NCBI GenBank assembly: GCA_947492375.1
Contig: CANLMI010000001.1
Span: 434,001-498,000 of the forward strand
Length of the DNA stretch: 64,000 bases
Source: an uncultured Kordiimonas sp.
Lineage (GTDB): Bacteria; Pseudomonadota; Alphaproteobacteria; Sphingomonadales; Kordiimonadaceae
Direction: 5' to 3'
The translations under genes were made by a program, and so were the position numbers. The notes beneath the pieces are model-generated. The model was not told the origin of the DNA, did no database searches, and saw only the letters and a program-made list of their open reading frames with translations. Shown in pieces: positions 34,111 through 41,756 of the stretch; within the stretch, counting starts at the first letter, position 1; each line of letters begins with the position of its first letter.

Positions 34111-36267
34111 ATGATTCGTCAATTTGAACTCGTAGACTTGGTTAGGGCGTATGATAAAAATGTCGATGAGGCCCTGTTGAACCGTGCCTATGTGTTTGCG
34201 ATGAAGGCTCATGGTACGCAGATGAGGGCGTCTGGTGATCCGTATTTTTCTCATCCGCTTGAAGTTGCTGGTATTCTGACATCAATGAAGCTTGATAGTG
34301 ATACAATCGCGACGGCACTTCTTCATGATGTTGTTGAGGATACTGTAGCAACTATTCCTGAAATTCATGAAAGTTTTGGCCCCAAGATTGCCGAGCTTGT
34401 TGACGGTGTTACAAAGCTGTCCAAAATTGAATTACAAACCGAAAGTGTAAGGCAAGCTGAAAATTTCCGTAAATTCTTTTTGGCTATGTCTAATGACATA
34501 CGTGTGCTGCTGGTAAAGCTAGCGGATCGCCTCCACAATATGCGCACACTATTTTATATTAAAAAGCCCGAGAAAAGGCGCCGTATTTCTTTGGAAACGC
34601 TTGAAATTTACGCGCCGTTGGCAGAGCGCTTGGGCATGAATGAATTGAAAGATGAATTACAGCATTTGGCGCTGGAGCATTTCGACCCTGAGGCAATGGA
34701 GGCGATTACTACTCGGTTAAATTACTTGATCGAACAAGACCCATACCTTGAGAAGGAAACAACAGAGACACTGCGTAGTTTGATCCAGGAGAACGGCATT
34801 GACGCAGAGGTGTATGGACGCATTAAGAAGCCATATTCAATCTGGCGAAAAATGGAAAACCGCAAAATAGAGTTCGAACAATTATCGGATGTTATGGCTT
34901 TCCGCATAGTTGTTCCTGAAATAGCTGATTGTTATAGAGTTCTCGGGATTGTACACCAAACCTATTCGGTAATTCCCGGGCGGTTTAAAGATTATATTTC
35001 TATACCAAAACCTAACTTGTATCGCTCCATTCATACAACGGTGATAGGGCCAAACAAACGCCCACTGGAAATTCAAATTCGTACCTTTGTAATGCACGAT
35101 GAAGCCGATTACGGTGTTGCTGCACATTGGCAATATAAGCAAGGGTCTGGGGTCGAGGATGGTTCGCAGTATCGCTGGATACAGGAACTATTGGATATCA
35201 ATGCCCAAAGCGATGACGCTGAAGAGTTTTTAGAGCACTCCAAGCTCGCTATGTTCAAGGATCAGGTGTTCTGTTACACGCCAAAAGGCGAGATCGTTCC
35301 GCTGCCCCGTGGTGCAACATGTGTTGATTTTGCCTATGCCGTTCATACCGAAGTTGGTGATCACTGTGTTGGGGCCAAAGTTAATGGCCGTATGGTTCCT
35401 CTTCGCAATAAACTTCAAAATGGTGATCAAATAGAGATTTTGACATCCTCTGACCAAAAACCATCACAGCGCTGGCAAAGTTTTGTCGTTACAGGTCGTG
35501 CTCGCTCGGCGATTAAACGGTTTATTAAAAATGAGGAACATGCTGAATATAATCAGCTAGGCCGCAACTTGATTGAGCGCGCATGCAGGCGTAACGGATA
35601 TGAATTTTCCGAAGCTGTGATTGCGGATGCTGCCAAAGTTGTGAAGCTTGATGATGCTGAAATGTTATATACTTATTTAGGGCAAGGTGTTTTATCAGAA
35701 GAAGCAATATTAAGAGCGGCTTTTCCTGGCTTTAAGGATGATAAAAGGCAGGATGCGCTGCCTATGGTTCATCAAGACGATGAAGCCATCTCGGATGATG
35801 TAATTTCGGTTTCAGGCCTTAATGCAGGTACGGCCTTTCATTTGTCGTCATGTTGTAATCCCATCAAAGGCGACCGAATTATAGGTATAAAACAGCCTGG
35901 TGAAGGTGTTCAAATCCATCGGACGGAGTGCCCTGAACTCGCACGCTTTGACGAAAAGCCAGAGCTTTGGGTCGATATCGGTTGGAAAAAGAACGAAGAA
36001 GATGATTTTTACGTCGCGGTACTTAGTCTGGATGTCGTTAATCAACGGGGTGCTTTGGCTGAAATCGCAAGCATCGTGGCAAAAAATGGTGGGAATGTCT
36101 CAAACCTTATTATTCCTGAGCGCGATCCTGAATTTTACGTCATGCAGGTGGATGTTGAAGTGAAAGATATTGAGCATTTAAAATCAATTATGCGAACAAT
36201 GCGAATTTCAAAATTAATATCACGTGTTGACCGTGTTAACCGTCAAGACGATAGGGAAACAGTTTGA
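34111..36267 (+). CDS. rsh: Bifunctional (p)ppGpp synthetase/hydrolase RelA/SpoT
   Basis: The 718-residue protein carries out the stringent response. Domains in order: HD hydrolase (HPLEVAGILTSMKLD, with ALLHDVVEDT at about residues 71-80), ppGpp synthetase (YGRIKKPYSIWRKM, DVMAFRIVV, DYISIPKPNLYRSIHTTV), TGS (FCYTPKGEIVPLPRGATCVDFAYAVHTEVG in parts), a zinc-finger-like part (HLSSCCNPIKGD) and an ACT domain at the end (QRGALAEIASIVAKNGGNV). Both catalytic parts look intact, as in the single Rsh of most Alphaproteobacteria. ATG 34111 has AAGAGAG ahead. pyrE follows. Confidence 0.96.
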   Translation: MIRQFELVDLVRAYDKNVDEALLNRAYVFAMKAHGTQMRASGDPYFSHPLEVAGILTSMKLDSDTIATALLHDVVEDTVATIPEIHESFGPKIAELVDGVTKLSKIELQTESVRQAENFRKFFLAMSNDIRVLLVKLADRLHNMRTLFYIKKPEKRRRISLETLEIYAPLAERLGMNELKDELQHLALEHFDPEAMEAITTRLNYLIEQDPYLEKETTETLRSLIQENGIDAEVYGRIKKPYSIWRKMENRKIEFEQLSDVMAFRIVVPEIADCYRVLGIVHQTYSVIPGRFKDYISIPKPNLYRSIHTTVIGPNKRPLEIQIRTFVMHDEADYGVAAHWQYKQGSGVEDGSQYRWIQELLDINAQSDDAEEFLEHSKLAMFKDQVFCYTPKGEIVPLPRGATCVDFAYAVHTEVGDHCVGAKVNGRMVPLRNKLQNGDQIEILTSSDQKPSQRWQSFVVTGRARSAIKRFIKNEEHAEYNQLGRNLIERACRRNGYEFSEAVIADAAKVVKLDDAEMLYTYLGQGVLSEEAILRAAFPGFKDDKRQDALPMVHQDDEAISDDVISVSGLNAGTAFHLSSCCNPIKGDRIIGIKQPGEGVQIHRTECPELARFDEKPELWVDIGWKKNEEDDFYVAVLSLDVVNQRGALAEIASIVAKNGGNVSNLIIPERDPEFYVMQVDVEVKDIEHLKSIMRTMRISKLISRVDRVNRQDDRETV

Positions 36268-36322
36268 CGATAAAGTGTCTTCGCTTATACAGGCGTGGCA
36301 AATATTATACCTATTGGAGTAG

Positions 36323-36907
36323 ATGATGGATCAACAAGCAGTTCTGGATGAGTTTCGAAACGTAGATGCGCTTCTTGAGGGGCATTTTAAGTTATCGTCA
36401 GGCATGCATAGCAGTGTTTATTTGCAGTGTGCCAGAGTGTTGATGAATCCAGAGCGGGCGGCACTTCTTTGTAAAGCGTTCAAAGAAAAGCTATTAGCGA
36501 CAGGTGTTGAGATTGACCTTGTCATCAGCCCGGCGATGGGCGGGGTTATTGTTGGCTACGAAGTCGCACGGCAATTAGGTGTGGACGGGTTTTTTGTTGA
36601 ACGTGTTGACGGCGTCTTTACTATGCGCCGCGGGTTTTCAATTCCGTCAGGGGCTCGTATCCTGATGATGGAAGATGTTGTAACGACAGGCTTGTCATCA
36701 CGAGAATGTATCAAGACGATTAATGATTTAGGTGGTAATGTGGTTGCTGCTGGGTGTTTGATTAACCGATCTGGTGGTGACGCTGATGTTGGTGTGCCGT
36801 TAACAGCTCTTGCGACTATACAAGCGCCCATATTTGACGCGGATAATATTCCCGATAACCTAAAGGATATTCCTGCAATTAAACCAGGAAGTCGAGGATT
36901 GAAATAA
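36323..36907 (+). CDS. pyrE: Orotate phosphoribosyltransferase
   Basis: The 194-residue enzyme makes OMP from orotate and PRPP. Motifs: HFKLSSGMHSSVYLQC near the N-terminus, VISPAMGGVIVGYEVARQLG, and the PRPP loop ILMMEDVVTTGLSS. It is of the alphaproteobacterial long type. Two ATG codons (36323, 36326) follow a GGAG; either may be used. It sits between rsh and the DUF2062 gene, a conserved arrangement. Confidence 0.95.
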   Translation: MMDQQAVLDEFRNVDALLEGHFKLSSGMHSSVYLQCARVLMNPERAALLCKAFKEKLLATGVEIDLVISPAMGGVIVGYEVARQLGVDGFFVERVDGVFTMRRGFSIPSGARILMMEDVVTTGLSSRECIKTINDLGGNVVAAGCLINRSGGDADVGVPLTALATIQAPIFDADNIPDNLKDIPAIKPGSRGLK

Positions 36908-36913
36908 GTTGTA

Positions 36914-37486
36914 ATGTTGTTTCGGCGAAGACATAGCCAATCCCGACTTAATAAAATACGGGACTTTCTGTGGCCGCGTTCTGGCTGGAAACGTGCTTTT
37001 AAGTATATCTGGCATCGTATTGCTCGAATTCCTGATACATCTCATAGTATAGCTGCGGGCGTTGCCTCAGGGATAGCTGTATCATTTACTCCGTTTCTGG
37101 GGCTGCATTTTGTTATGGGCTTTGCTGTTGCATGGTTAACGCGGGGAAATATGCTTGCTTCTGCTATCGGTACGGCAGTAGGCAACCCTTGGACATTTCC
37201 TTTTATTTTTGCATTGACGGCGAAAATTGGTTCGGGGATTTTAGGGCGTGACGTTTTGGCCAGTGTACCTGATTGGTCTTGGAATGCATTAATCGCTTCC
37301 CCATATGATTTTCTAGCCGCGTTTCTACCGCTTGTATTTCCTCTTGTTATTGGAGGGGCTTTAATGGGCGTAATCGTATGGCTTGTATCATATTTTGCTT
37401 TTAAAGGTGTTCTCGATAGTTATAAAAAAGCACGGGCAGAACGACTGAAACGAAAAGGTATGCCAGACTATGGCTCAAATGCATGA
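36914..37486 (+). CDS. DUF2062 membrane protein
   Basis: The 190-residue protein begins with a basic stretch (FRRRHSQSRLNKIR) and has three hydrophobic segments. The DUF2062 core is SIAAGVASGIAVSFTPFLGLHFVMGFAVAWLTRGN (in parts) and AIGTAVGNPWTFPFIFALTAKIG. Function is unknown. It starts 6 bases after pyrE and overlaps the pdxJ start by 17 bases, so the genes are coupled. This order is common in Alphaproteobacteria. Confidence 0.9.
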   Translation: MLFRRRHSQSRLNKIRDFLWPRSGWKRAFKYIWHRIARIPDTSHSIAAGVASGIAVSFTPFLGLHFVMGFAVAWLTRGNMLASAIGTAVGNPWTFPFIFALTAKIGSGILGRDVLASVPDWSWNALIASPYDFLAAFLPLVFPLVIGGALMGVIVWLVSYFAFKGVLDSYKKARAERLKRKGMPDYGSNA

Positions 37487-38207
37487 ACTAAGATTGGGCG
37501 TTAATATTGACCATGTCGCTACGATCCGCAACGCACGTGGTATTGCACATCCTGATCCTGTGCGCGCTGCAATGATTGCGGTTGCGGCTGGTGCCGATGG
37601 TATTACGGCGCACCTGCGTGAAGACCGCAGGCATATTTCTGATGAAGATATTGCCGAATTATCTGAAAAATTAACGGTGCCGCTTAACCTTGAAATGGCA
37701 GCGACTGAAGAAATGCTGGAAATTGCGCTGCGGCATAAACCCCACGCTAGTTGTATAGTTCCTGAAAAGCGTATGGAACTGACAACAGAGGGTGGTTTGA
37801 ATGCTGCCGGTCAGCATAATCGATTAGCCCCGCTCATTCGTGAACTTAGCGGTGCTGGTATTCGCGTAAGCTTATTTATTGACCCCGATGAAGAGCAGAT
37901 TCGGGCGGCTGCGGATTTGCAGGCGCCAGTAACAGAAATCCATACAGGATTATATTGTGAGCTTGATGGTGAAGAGCGTGAAGCTGAATTATTACGTATT
38001 AAAAAAGCGGTGTCTCTAGGTGAAAAACTAGGCCTTGAAATGCATGCGGGTCACGGCATAAGTTATGACACCGTTAAGCCTATCGCTGCAATCGCTGGTT
38101 TGAAAGAACTTAATATAGGTCACTTTTTAATGGGTGAGGCCATTTTTGTCGGTCTAGATGCATCTGTTAAGAAGATGCGCGAGCTGATGACAGAAGCGCG
38201 TATTTAA
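37470..38207 (+). CDS. pdxJ: Pyridoxine 5'-phosphate synthase
   Basis: The 245-residue TIM-barrel enzyme joins deoxyxylulose phosphate and aminoacetone phosphate in vitamin B6 synthesis. Motifs: LGVNIDHVATIRNARG, ITAHLREDRRHISDEDI, PLNLEMAATEEML, the catalytic Glu in TEIHTGLYCE, and LEMHAGHGISYDTV and NIGHFLMGEAIFVGL. Start ATG 37470 lies inside the DUF2062 gene. In most Alphaproteobacteria acpS and lepB come next; here rnc begins 27 bases after the stop. Confidence 0.96.
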   Translation: MAQMHELRLGVNIDHVATIRNARGIAHPDPVRAAMIAVAAGADGITAHLREDRRHISDEDIAELSEKLTVPLNLEMAATEEMLEIALRHKPHASCIVPEKRMELTTEGGLNAAGQHNRLAPLIRELSGAGIRVSLFIDPDEEQIRAAADLQAPVTEIHTGLYCELDGEEREAELLRIKKAVSLGEKLGLEMHAGHGISYDTVKPIAAIAGLKELNIGHFLMGEAIFVGLDASVKKMRELMTEARI

Positions 38208-38234
38208 ATGAATAAATTCAAAAAATAATTTTTT

Positions 38235-38903
38235 ATGATAAAAAAAATACAGAAAAAAGTTGCAGATTATACCTTTAATAAAGTGAGCCTATTAGAAGAG
38301 GCGCTTACCCATCCATCGCTTTCAGGCAGGCATAATTATCAGCGGCTTGAGTTTTTAGGTGATCGTGTTTTGGGGTTGGTCGTTTCGGATTGGCTGCTGG
38401 ATTTGTACCCTGATGATGATGAAGGTCAGCTAAATCAAAGATTTAGTTCCCTTGTGCGCCGTGAAACATTGGCAGAAATAGCGCGTAATCTGAAAATTGT
38501 TAATATGATTTTGCTTGCACCCGGCGCAGAGCAGGAAGGCACCCGTGATAAGGGTGCAATCCAGTGTGATGTGTGTGAGGCTGTTATCGGTGCGATTTAT
38601 CTTGATGGTGGCTTTGACGCTGCAAATGCCTTCATTCGCGCTCACTGGAAAGGTATTGTGCAAAAGGATGTTAATGCCTTCAAGGATGCAAAGACCTTAT
38701 TGCAAGAATGGTGTCAGGCGCGCAATTTACCTCTGCCACGATATAATGTAGTATCAAGGACAGGGCCTGATCATAATCCTATCTTTATCATGCAAGCCGA
38801 GGTAGAAGGCGTTGATCAAGCCTCTGCTGAAGGCACAGCTAAAAGATTTGCAGAGCAGGCTGCGGCCGCTGCACTAATTGAACAACTGGCAACACAAAGC
38901 TAA
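38235..38903 (+). CDS. rnc: Ribonuclease III
   Basis: The 222-residue enzyme cuts double-stranded RNA (rRNA maturation). The catalytic signature is YQRLEFLGDRVLGLVVSDWL at about residues 35-54 and the second acidic cluster is CDVCEAVIGAIYLDGG. The C-terminal dsRNA-binding domain begins DAKTLLQEWCQARNLPLP. Start ATG 38235 has no clear ribosome binding site ahead (AT-rich); a few other starts are possible. era follows after 14 bases. Confidence 0.95.
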   Translation: MIKKIQKKVADYTFNKVSLLEEALTHPSLSGRHNYQRLEFLGDRVLGLVVSDWLLDLYPDDDEGQLNQRFSSLVRRETLAEIARNLKIVNMILLAPGAEQEGTRDKGAIQCDVCEAVIGAIYLDGGFDAANAFIRAHWKGIVQKDVNAFKDAKTLLQEWCQARNLPLPRYNVVSRTGPDHNPIFIMQAEVEGVDQASAEGTAKRFAEQAAAAALIEQLATQS

Positions 38904-38917
38904 AAGAAAGCTAATAT

Positions 38918-39835
38918 ATGTCTGATCTTACTGCCGCTACTGATGATATGCGCTGTGGTTTCTATGCCATTATAGGCGCGCCGAATGCGGGTAAATCAAC
39001 ACTTCTGAATTCGCTCGTTGGGGCGAAAGTGGCGATTGTCACTCACAAGGTGCAAACAACGCGCACTCGCATCACCGGTATTGGCATGTTCGAAGATACT
39101 CAAATGGTGTTTATCGATACGCCGGGTATTTTTGAGCCCAAACGCCGCTTGGACCGTGCGATGGTTAGTGCAGCGTGGCAGGGCGCAGAGGATGCCGAAA
39201 CAACTGTTCTGATGATTGATGCCAAGAAGGGTATCACTGATGATGTTAAACGTATCGTTGATAGCCTTAAAGAAAATAACCACAAGGCTATTCTCGTTCT
39301 CAATAAAATTGACCTGATCAAGCGCGAGACTTTGCTTGCTTTAACGCAGGAATTAAACGCGTCTGGCGTATTTCCTGAAACGTTTATGATCTCTGCTCTC
39401 AAAGGGAACGGGGTTCATGATTTGAAGGAGCATTTGGCGGCCCTTGCACCAAAAGGGCCGTGGATGTATCCCGAGGATCAGATATCTGATGTGACGATGC
39501 GAAACCTTGCGGCTGAAATTACCCGCGAAAAGGTTTTCCTGCGCCTTCATGAGGAGCTTCCGTATGCAACAACCGTTGAAACTGAAAAATGGGAAGAACG
39601 TGACGATGGCTCTGTCCGGATTGAACAGGTTATCCATGTATTGCGCGATACTCAAAAAGGTATAGTGATCGGTAAGGGCGGCACAATGCTGAAAACTATT
39701 GGTCAGATGGCACGCGAGGAAATGGAAGAGGCTTTTGACTGCCGCGTTCACTTGTTCCTGCATGTCCGCGTCAGTGAACGCTGGGCTGATGATAGATCAG
39801 TTTATCAGGATATGGGGCTTGAATTTGTTGAATAA
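38918..39835 (+). CDS. era: GTPase Era
   Basis: The 305-residue GTPase assists 16S rRNA and 30S maturation. P-loop: IIGAPNAGKSTLLNSL; G2/G3: KVQTTRTRITGI and FIDTPGIFEPKRRLDRAM; G4: LNKIDLI; C-terminal KH domain: VIGKGGTMLKTIGQMAREEMEE. It continues the rnc-era-recO operon. Confidence 0.97.
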   Translation: MSDLTAATDDMRCGFYAIIGAPNAGKSTLLNSLVGAKVAIVTHKVQTTRTRITGIGMFEDTQMVFIDTPGIFEPKRRLDRAMVSAAWQGAEDAETTVLMIDAKKGITDDVKRIVDSLKENNHKAILVLNKIDLIKRETLLALTQELNASGVFPETFMISALKGNGVHDLKEHLAALAPKGPWMYPEDQISDVTMRNLAAEITREKVFLRLHEELPYATTVETEKWEERDDGSVRIEQVIHVLRDTQKGIVIGKGGTMLKTIGQMAREEMEEAFDCRVHLFLHVRVSERWADDRSVYQDMGLEFVE

Positions 39836-39863
39836 GCTCGTTTTCCAAAACTAGAGGTGCAGC

Positions 39864-40610
39864 GTGGACTGGCAAGATGAAGGAATTGTTTTGTCAGCCA
39901 GTAAGCTCGGCGAAAGCGATGCTGTTCTTGAGGTTTTGACACCGAATTATGGCCGACATCGTGGTTTCGTTAAAGGCGGCAGCGGCAAGCGTGGCCGCGC
40001 AAACCTTCAGGCAGGTAACAAGCTTTCGCTTAACTGGCGCTCAAGAATAGAAAACAATCTTGGGCGCTTTACTGTTGAGCTGATGCATAGCCCGCTCGGG
40101 CATTTAATGGGGGATGGTTTTCGGCTCAGTGCCTTATCCGCGATTGTGTCGGTTATCTCTGCAAGCCTGCCAGAGCGCGAATCCCATGCTGGTGTTTATG
40201 AGGTGCTTGAAATTCTGATAGCTCTTCTTGAAGACACTAAAGACCCTGACTATCTGGCGAGCGGACTTGCGCGCTTGGAACTGGGCATTCTCTCCGAACT
40301 CGGATACGGGCTTGACCTCTCTAAATGTGCAGCGACCGGTAGCCCAGATGACCTTGTTTATGTTTCTCCCAAAACCGGGAGGGCCGTATCCAGGGAGGCT
40401 GGTAAGCCTTATCATGATAAACTTTTGCCATTACCTGCTTTCATGCTCGCAAGCCAAGCACCAATCGAGAATGAGGGTGATATAATAAACGGTCTCACGC
40501 TCACGGGTTTTTTCATGGAACGCCATATTTGGGGGCAAACAAAAAACGGTCAACCAGCTGCACGAGAACGGTTTTTTGCCTCGGTTCGGCGTATGGCTAT
40601 CCCCAGCTAA
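39864..40610 (+). CDS. recO: DNA repair protein RecO
   Basis: The 248-residue protein has the N-terminal OB fold (MDWQDEGIVLSASKLGESDAVLEVLTPNYGRHRGFV in parts, then GGSGKRGRANLQAGNKL) and a helical C-terminus with LARLELGILSELGYGLDLSKCAATG. It loads RecA on SSB-coated DNA in the RecFOR pathway. The four-Cys zinc site of other RecO proteins is mostly absent (one Cys in DLSKCAATG), as is usual in Alphaproteobacteria. The peptide array begins 131 bases after its stop. Confidence 0.93.
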   Translation: MDWQDEGIVLSASKLGESDAVLEVLTPNYGRHRGFVKGGSGKRGRANLQAGNKLSLNWRSRIENNLGRFTVELMHSPLGHLMGDGFRLSALSAIVSVISASLPERESHAGVYEVLEILIALLEDTKDPDYLASGLARLELGILSELGYGLDLSKCAATGSPDDLVYVSPKTGRAVSREAGKPYHDKLLPLPAFMLASQAPIENEGDIINGLTLTGFFMERHIWGQTKNGQPAARERFFASVRRMAIPS

Positions 40611-40740
40611 GTATTTAGTCAATAATTTTTACGCGTATATGAGGTGTTTTAAATTGTGTATCGTCAACTATTTGGCGATTTACTAAAACTTATATTAGAA
40701 GTATGTCGCCGCTCATATTAACATAGAAAAGGCGATAAGT

Positions 40741-40869
40741 ATGAAACGTATCGAAGACCTTAAACCAGAAGAGATCAATTCTGTATCAGGGGCGAGTGGT
40801 GGTAAACAGCCGCCTCCGTCTATAGAAGTTACCTTTGATAGTTTTGGCAAAAAGAAAAAGGGCTTTTGA
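40741..40869 (+). CDS. Double-glycine leader peptide 1 of 5 (42 residues)
   Basis: Leader: MKRIEDLKPEEINSVSGA (18 residues). The core begins SGGKQPPP and ends FGKKKKGF (24 residues), with Ile-Glu-Val-Thr-Phe-Asp-Ser between them. AAAAGGCG at 40727-40734 is a good ribosome binding site. Cleavage after Gly-Ala at residues 17-18 is the prediction from the double-glycine leader family. The peptide carries a basic tail (Lys37-Lys40) and would be cationic. It is the first gene of the array and the only one with four Lys. Function is unknown. Confidence 0.8.
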   Translation: MKRIEDLKPEEINSVSGASGGKQPPPSIEVTFDSFGKKKKGF

Positions 40870-40923
40870 CCCCTTGCTATAGCTGAAAGTCAGTTAACTT
40901 TATTCATTCAAGAAAGAATTATA

Positions 40924-41052
40924 ATGAACAATATCAAGGATTTAAAACCCAATGAGGTTGAATATGTCTCTGGTGCAAGTGGCAGTAAGAAGGAACCTCC
41001 GGCTCCAGCGCCTGCGTTAAACGCGTATATCGGCAAGAAAAAATATTGGTGA
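40924..41052 (+). CDS. Double-glycine leader peptide 2 of 5 (42 residues)
   Basis: Leader: MNNIKDLKPNEVEYVSGA. The core begins SGSKKEPP, continues with alternating Pro-Ala (PAPAPA) and ends YIGKKKYW. AAGAAAG at 40910-40916 is the ribosome binding site. It differs most from the other leaders at residues 2-3 (Asn-Asn instead of Lys-Lys/Arg). The Pro-Ala stretch suggests an extended, unstructured core. Confidence 0.8.
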   Translation: MNNIKDLKPNEVEYVSGASGSKKEPPAPAPALNAYIGKKKYW

Positions 41053-41120
41053 AATTGAGTAAAGCAGAATTACTCAAATGAAAACATTGACCATCAGCTT
41101 TGAAATAGAAAGTTTATAAA

Positions 41121-41249
41121 ATGAAAAAAATCCAAGCTTTATCGGACAAGGAAATTGCAGCAATTGCGGGTGCTAATGGCGGTAAGCAAAGACCTCCTTT
41201 AACGGAAGTAGTTTTAGGGACGCAATTTAGTAAAAAAAAGTGGTTCTAA
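41121..41249 (+). CDS. Double-glycine leader peptide 3 of 5 (42 residues)
   Basis: Leader: MKKIQALSDKEIAAIAGA. The core begins NGGKQRPP, continues LTEVVLGTQF and ends SKKKWF. The upstream segment (GAAATAGAAAG, 8 bases, ATG) is nearly identical to that of peptide 4, so these two arose by a recent duplication. Confidence 0.8.
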   Translation: MKKIQALSDKEIAAIAGANGGKQRPPLTEVVLGTQFSKKKWF

Positions 41250-41307
41250 GGTTTAGTTAGCCGTAATTGAATCTAAATAGTCAACTTTGAAATAGAAAGT
41301 ATATAAA

Positions 41308-41436
41308 ATGAAAAAAATCCAAAACCTAACCGATAAAGAAATTATAGCAATTTCTGGGGGCAGCGGCGCTAAAAAGCTTCCTCCGTTGGTAGAGCCAGTC
41401 TCAGAGGTTCAATTCACCAAGAAAAAGCATTGGTAA
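41308..41436 (+). CDS. Double-glycine leader peptide 4 of 5 (42 residues)
   Basis: Leader: MKKIQNLTDKEIIAISGG, the most canonical of the set because it ends in Gly-Gly. The core begins SGAKKLPP, continues LVEPVSEVQF and ends TKKKHW. Upstream sequence and first codons match peptide 3 closely. Confidence 0.82.
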   Translation: MKKIQNLTDKEIIAISGGSGAKKLPPLVEPVSEVQFTKKKHW

Positions 41437-41503
41437 CGTAAGGCAACAGGTTTGCTTCAAGAATAGTTTTGACGCTTATTTGTCATTATAGAAAGTGTAT
41501 ACA

Positions 41504-41638
41504 ATGAAAAAAATCGAAGACTTAAGGGCTAGTGAAATTGAATTGGTTGCTGGCGGTTGCCGCAGTGAAAAAAACAAGGCTCCGAACGGTTACGGCAGTA
41601 AACAAGTTCCGCCAAGAACAGAAAATTCATTTGGCTAA
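41504..41638 (+). CDS. Double-glycine leader peptide 5 of 5 (44 residues, divergent core)
   Basis: Leader: MKKIEDLRASEIELVAGG, again with Gly-Gly. The core starts CRSEKNKAPNGY, then has GSKQVPP and ends RTENSFG. So the shared G-x-K-x-x-P-P motif is displaced by 11 residues and the KKK-aromatic tail is missing. It has the only Cys of the five. It may be a decayed or specialised member. Confidence 0.72.
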   Translation: MKKIEDLRASEIELVAGGCRSEKNKAPNGYGSKQVPPRTENSFG

Positions 41639-41658
41639 TTAGCCCGAATAAACATTTT

Positions 41659-41680
41659 TCAGGCACCTAAGAGTGCCTGA
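41659..41680. terminator. Hairpin after the peptide array
   Basis: TCAGGCAC and GTGCCTGA form a perfect 8-base stem around a 6-base loop, 21 bases after the last peptide gene. The T-run lies before, not after, the stem, so it is at best a weak terminator on the + strand; it may instead protect the 3' end of a short RNA. Confidence 0.45.
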
Positions 41681-41756
41681 TACTTCATCCTGTGAAACGA
41701 TAAAATTTCCTACATATCCTGTAGCCTTTTTAATATAGATCGTTATAGTCATTTTC

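Larger units (their letters stand above)
40741..41638 (+). other. Array of five tandem genes for double-glycine leader peptides
   Basis: Five genes of 42, 42, 42, 42 and 44 codons follow each other with gaps of 54-68 bases, each behind a GAAAG- or AAGGCG-type ribosome binding site. All share an 18-residue leader of the form M-(K/N)-x-I-x-x-L-x-x-x-E-(I/V)-x-x-(V/I)-(S/A)-G-(G/A). The first four have a 24-residue core with invariant G2, K4, P7, P8, K20-K22 and an aromatic last residue. The fifth keeps the G-S-K-Q-x-P-P motif but shifted. The leaders match the microcin/class II bacteriocin type. No exporter, protease, immunity or modification gene is near. Confidence 0.85.

Noticed and set aside
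40654-40696. Promoter elements before the peptide array (TTGGCG and TATATT)
   Set aside because: The spacer is only 13 bases, too short for a sigma-70-type promoter, so I do not claim it.
41659-41680. Hairpin after the peptide array read as a strong terminator
   Set aside because: The T-run lies 5' of the stem on the + strand, and none follows; kept only as a weak hairpin.
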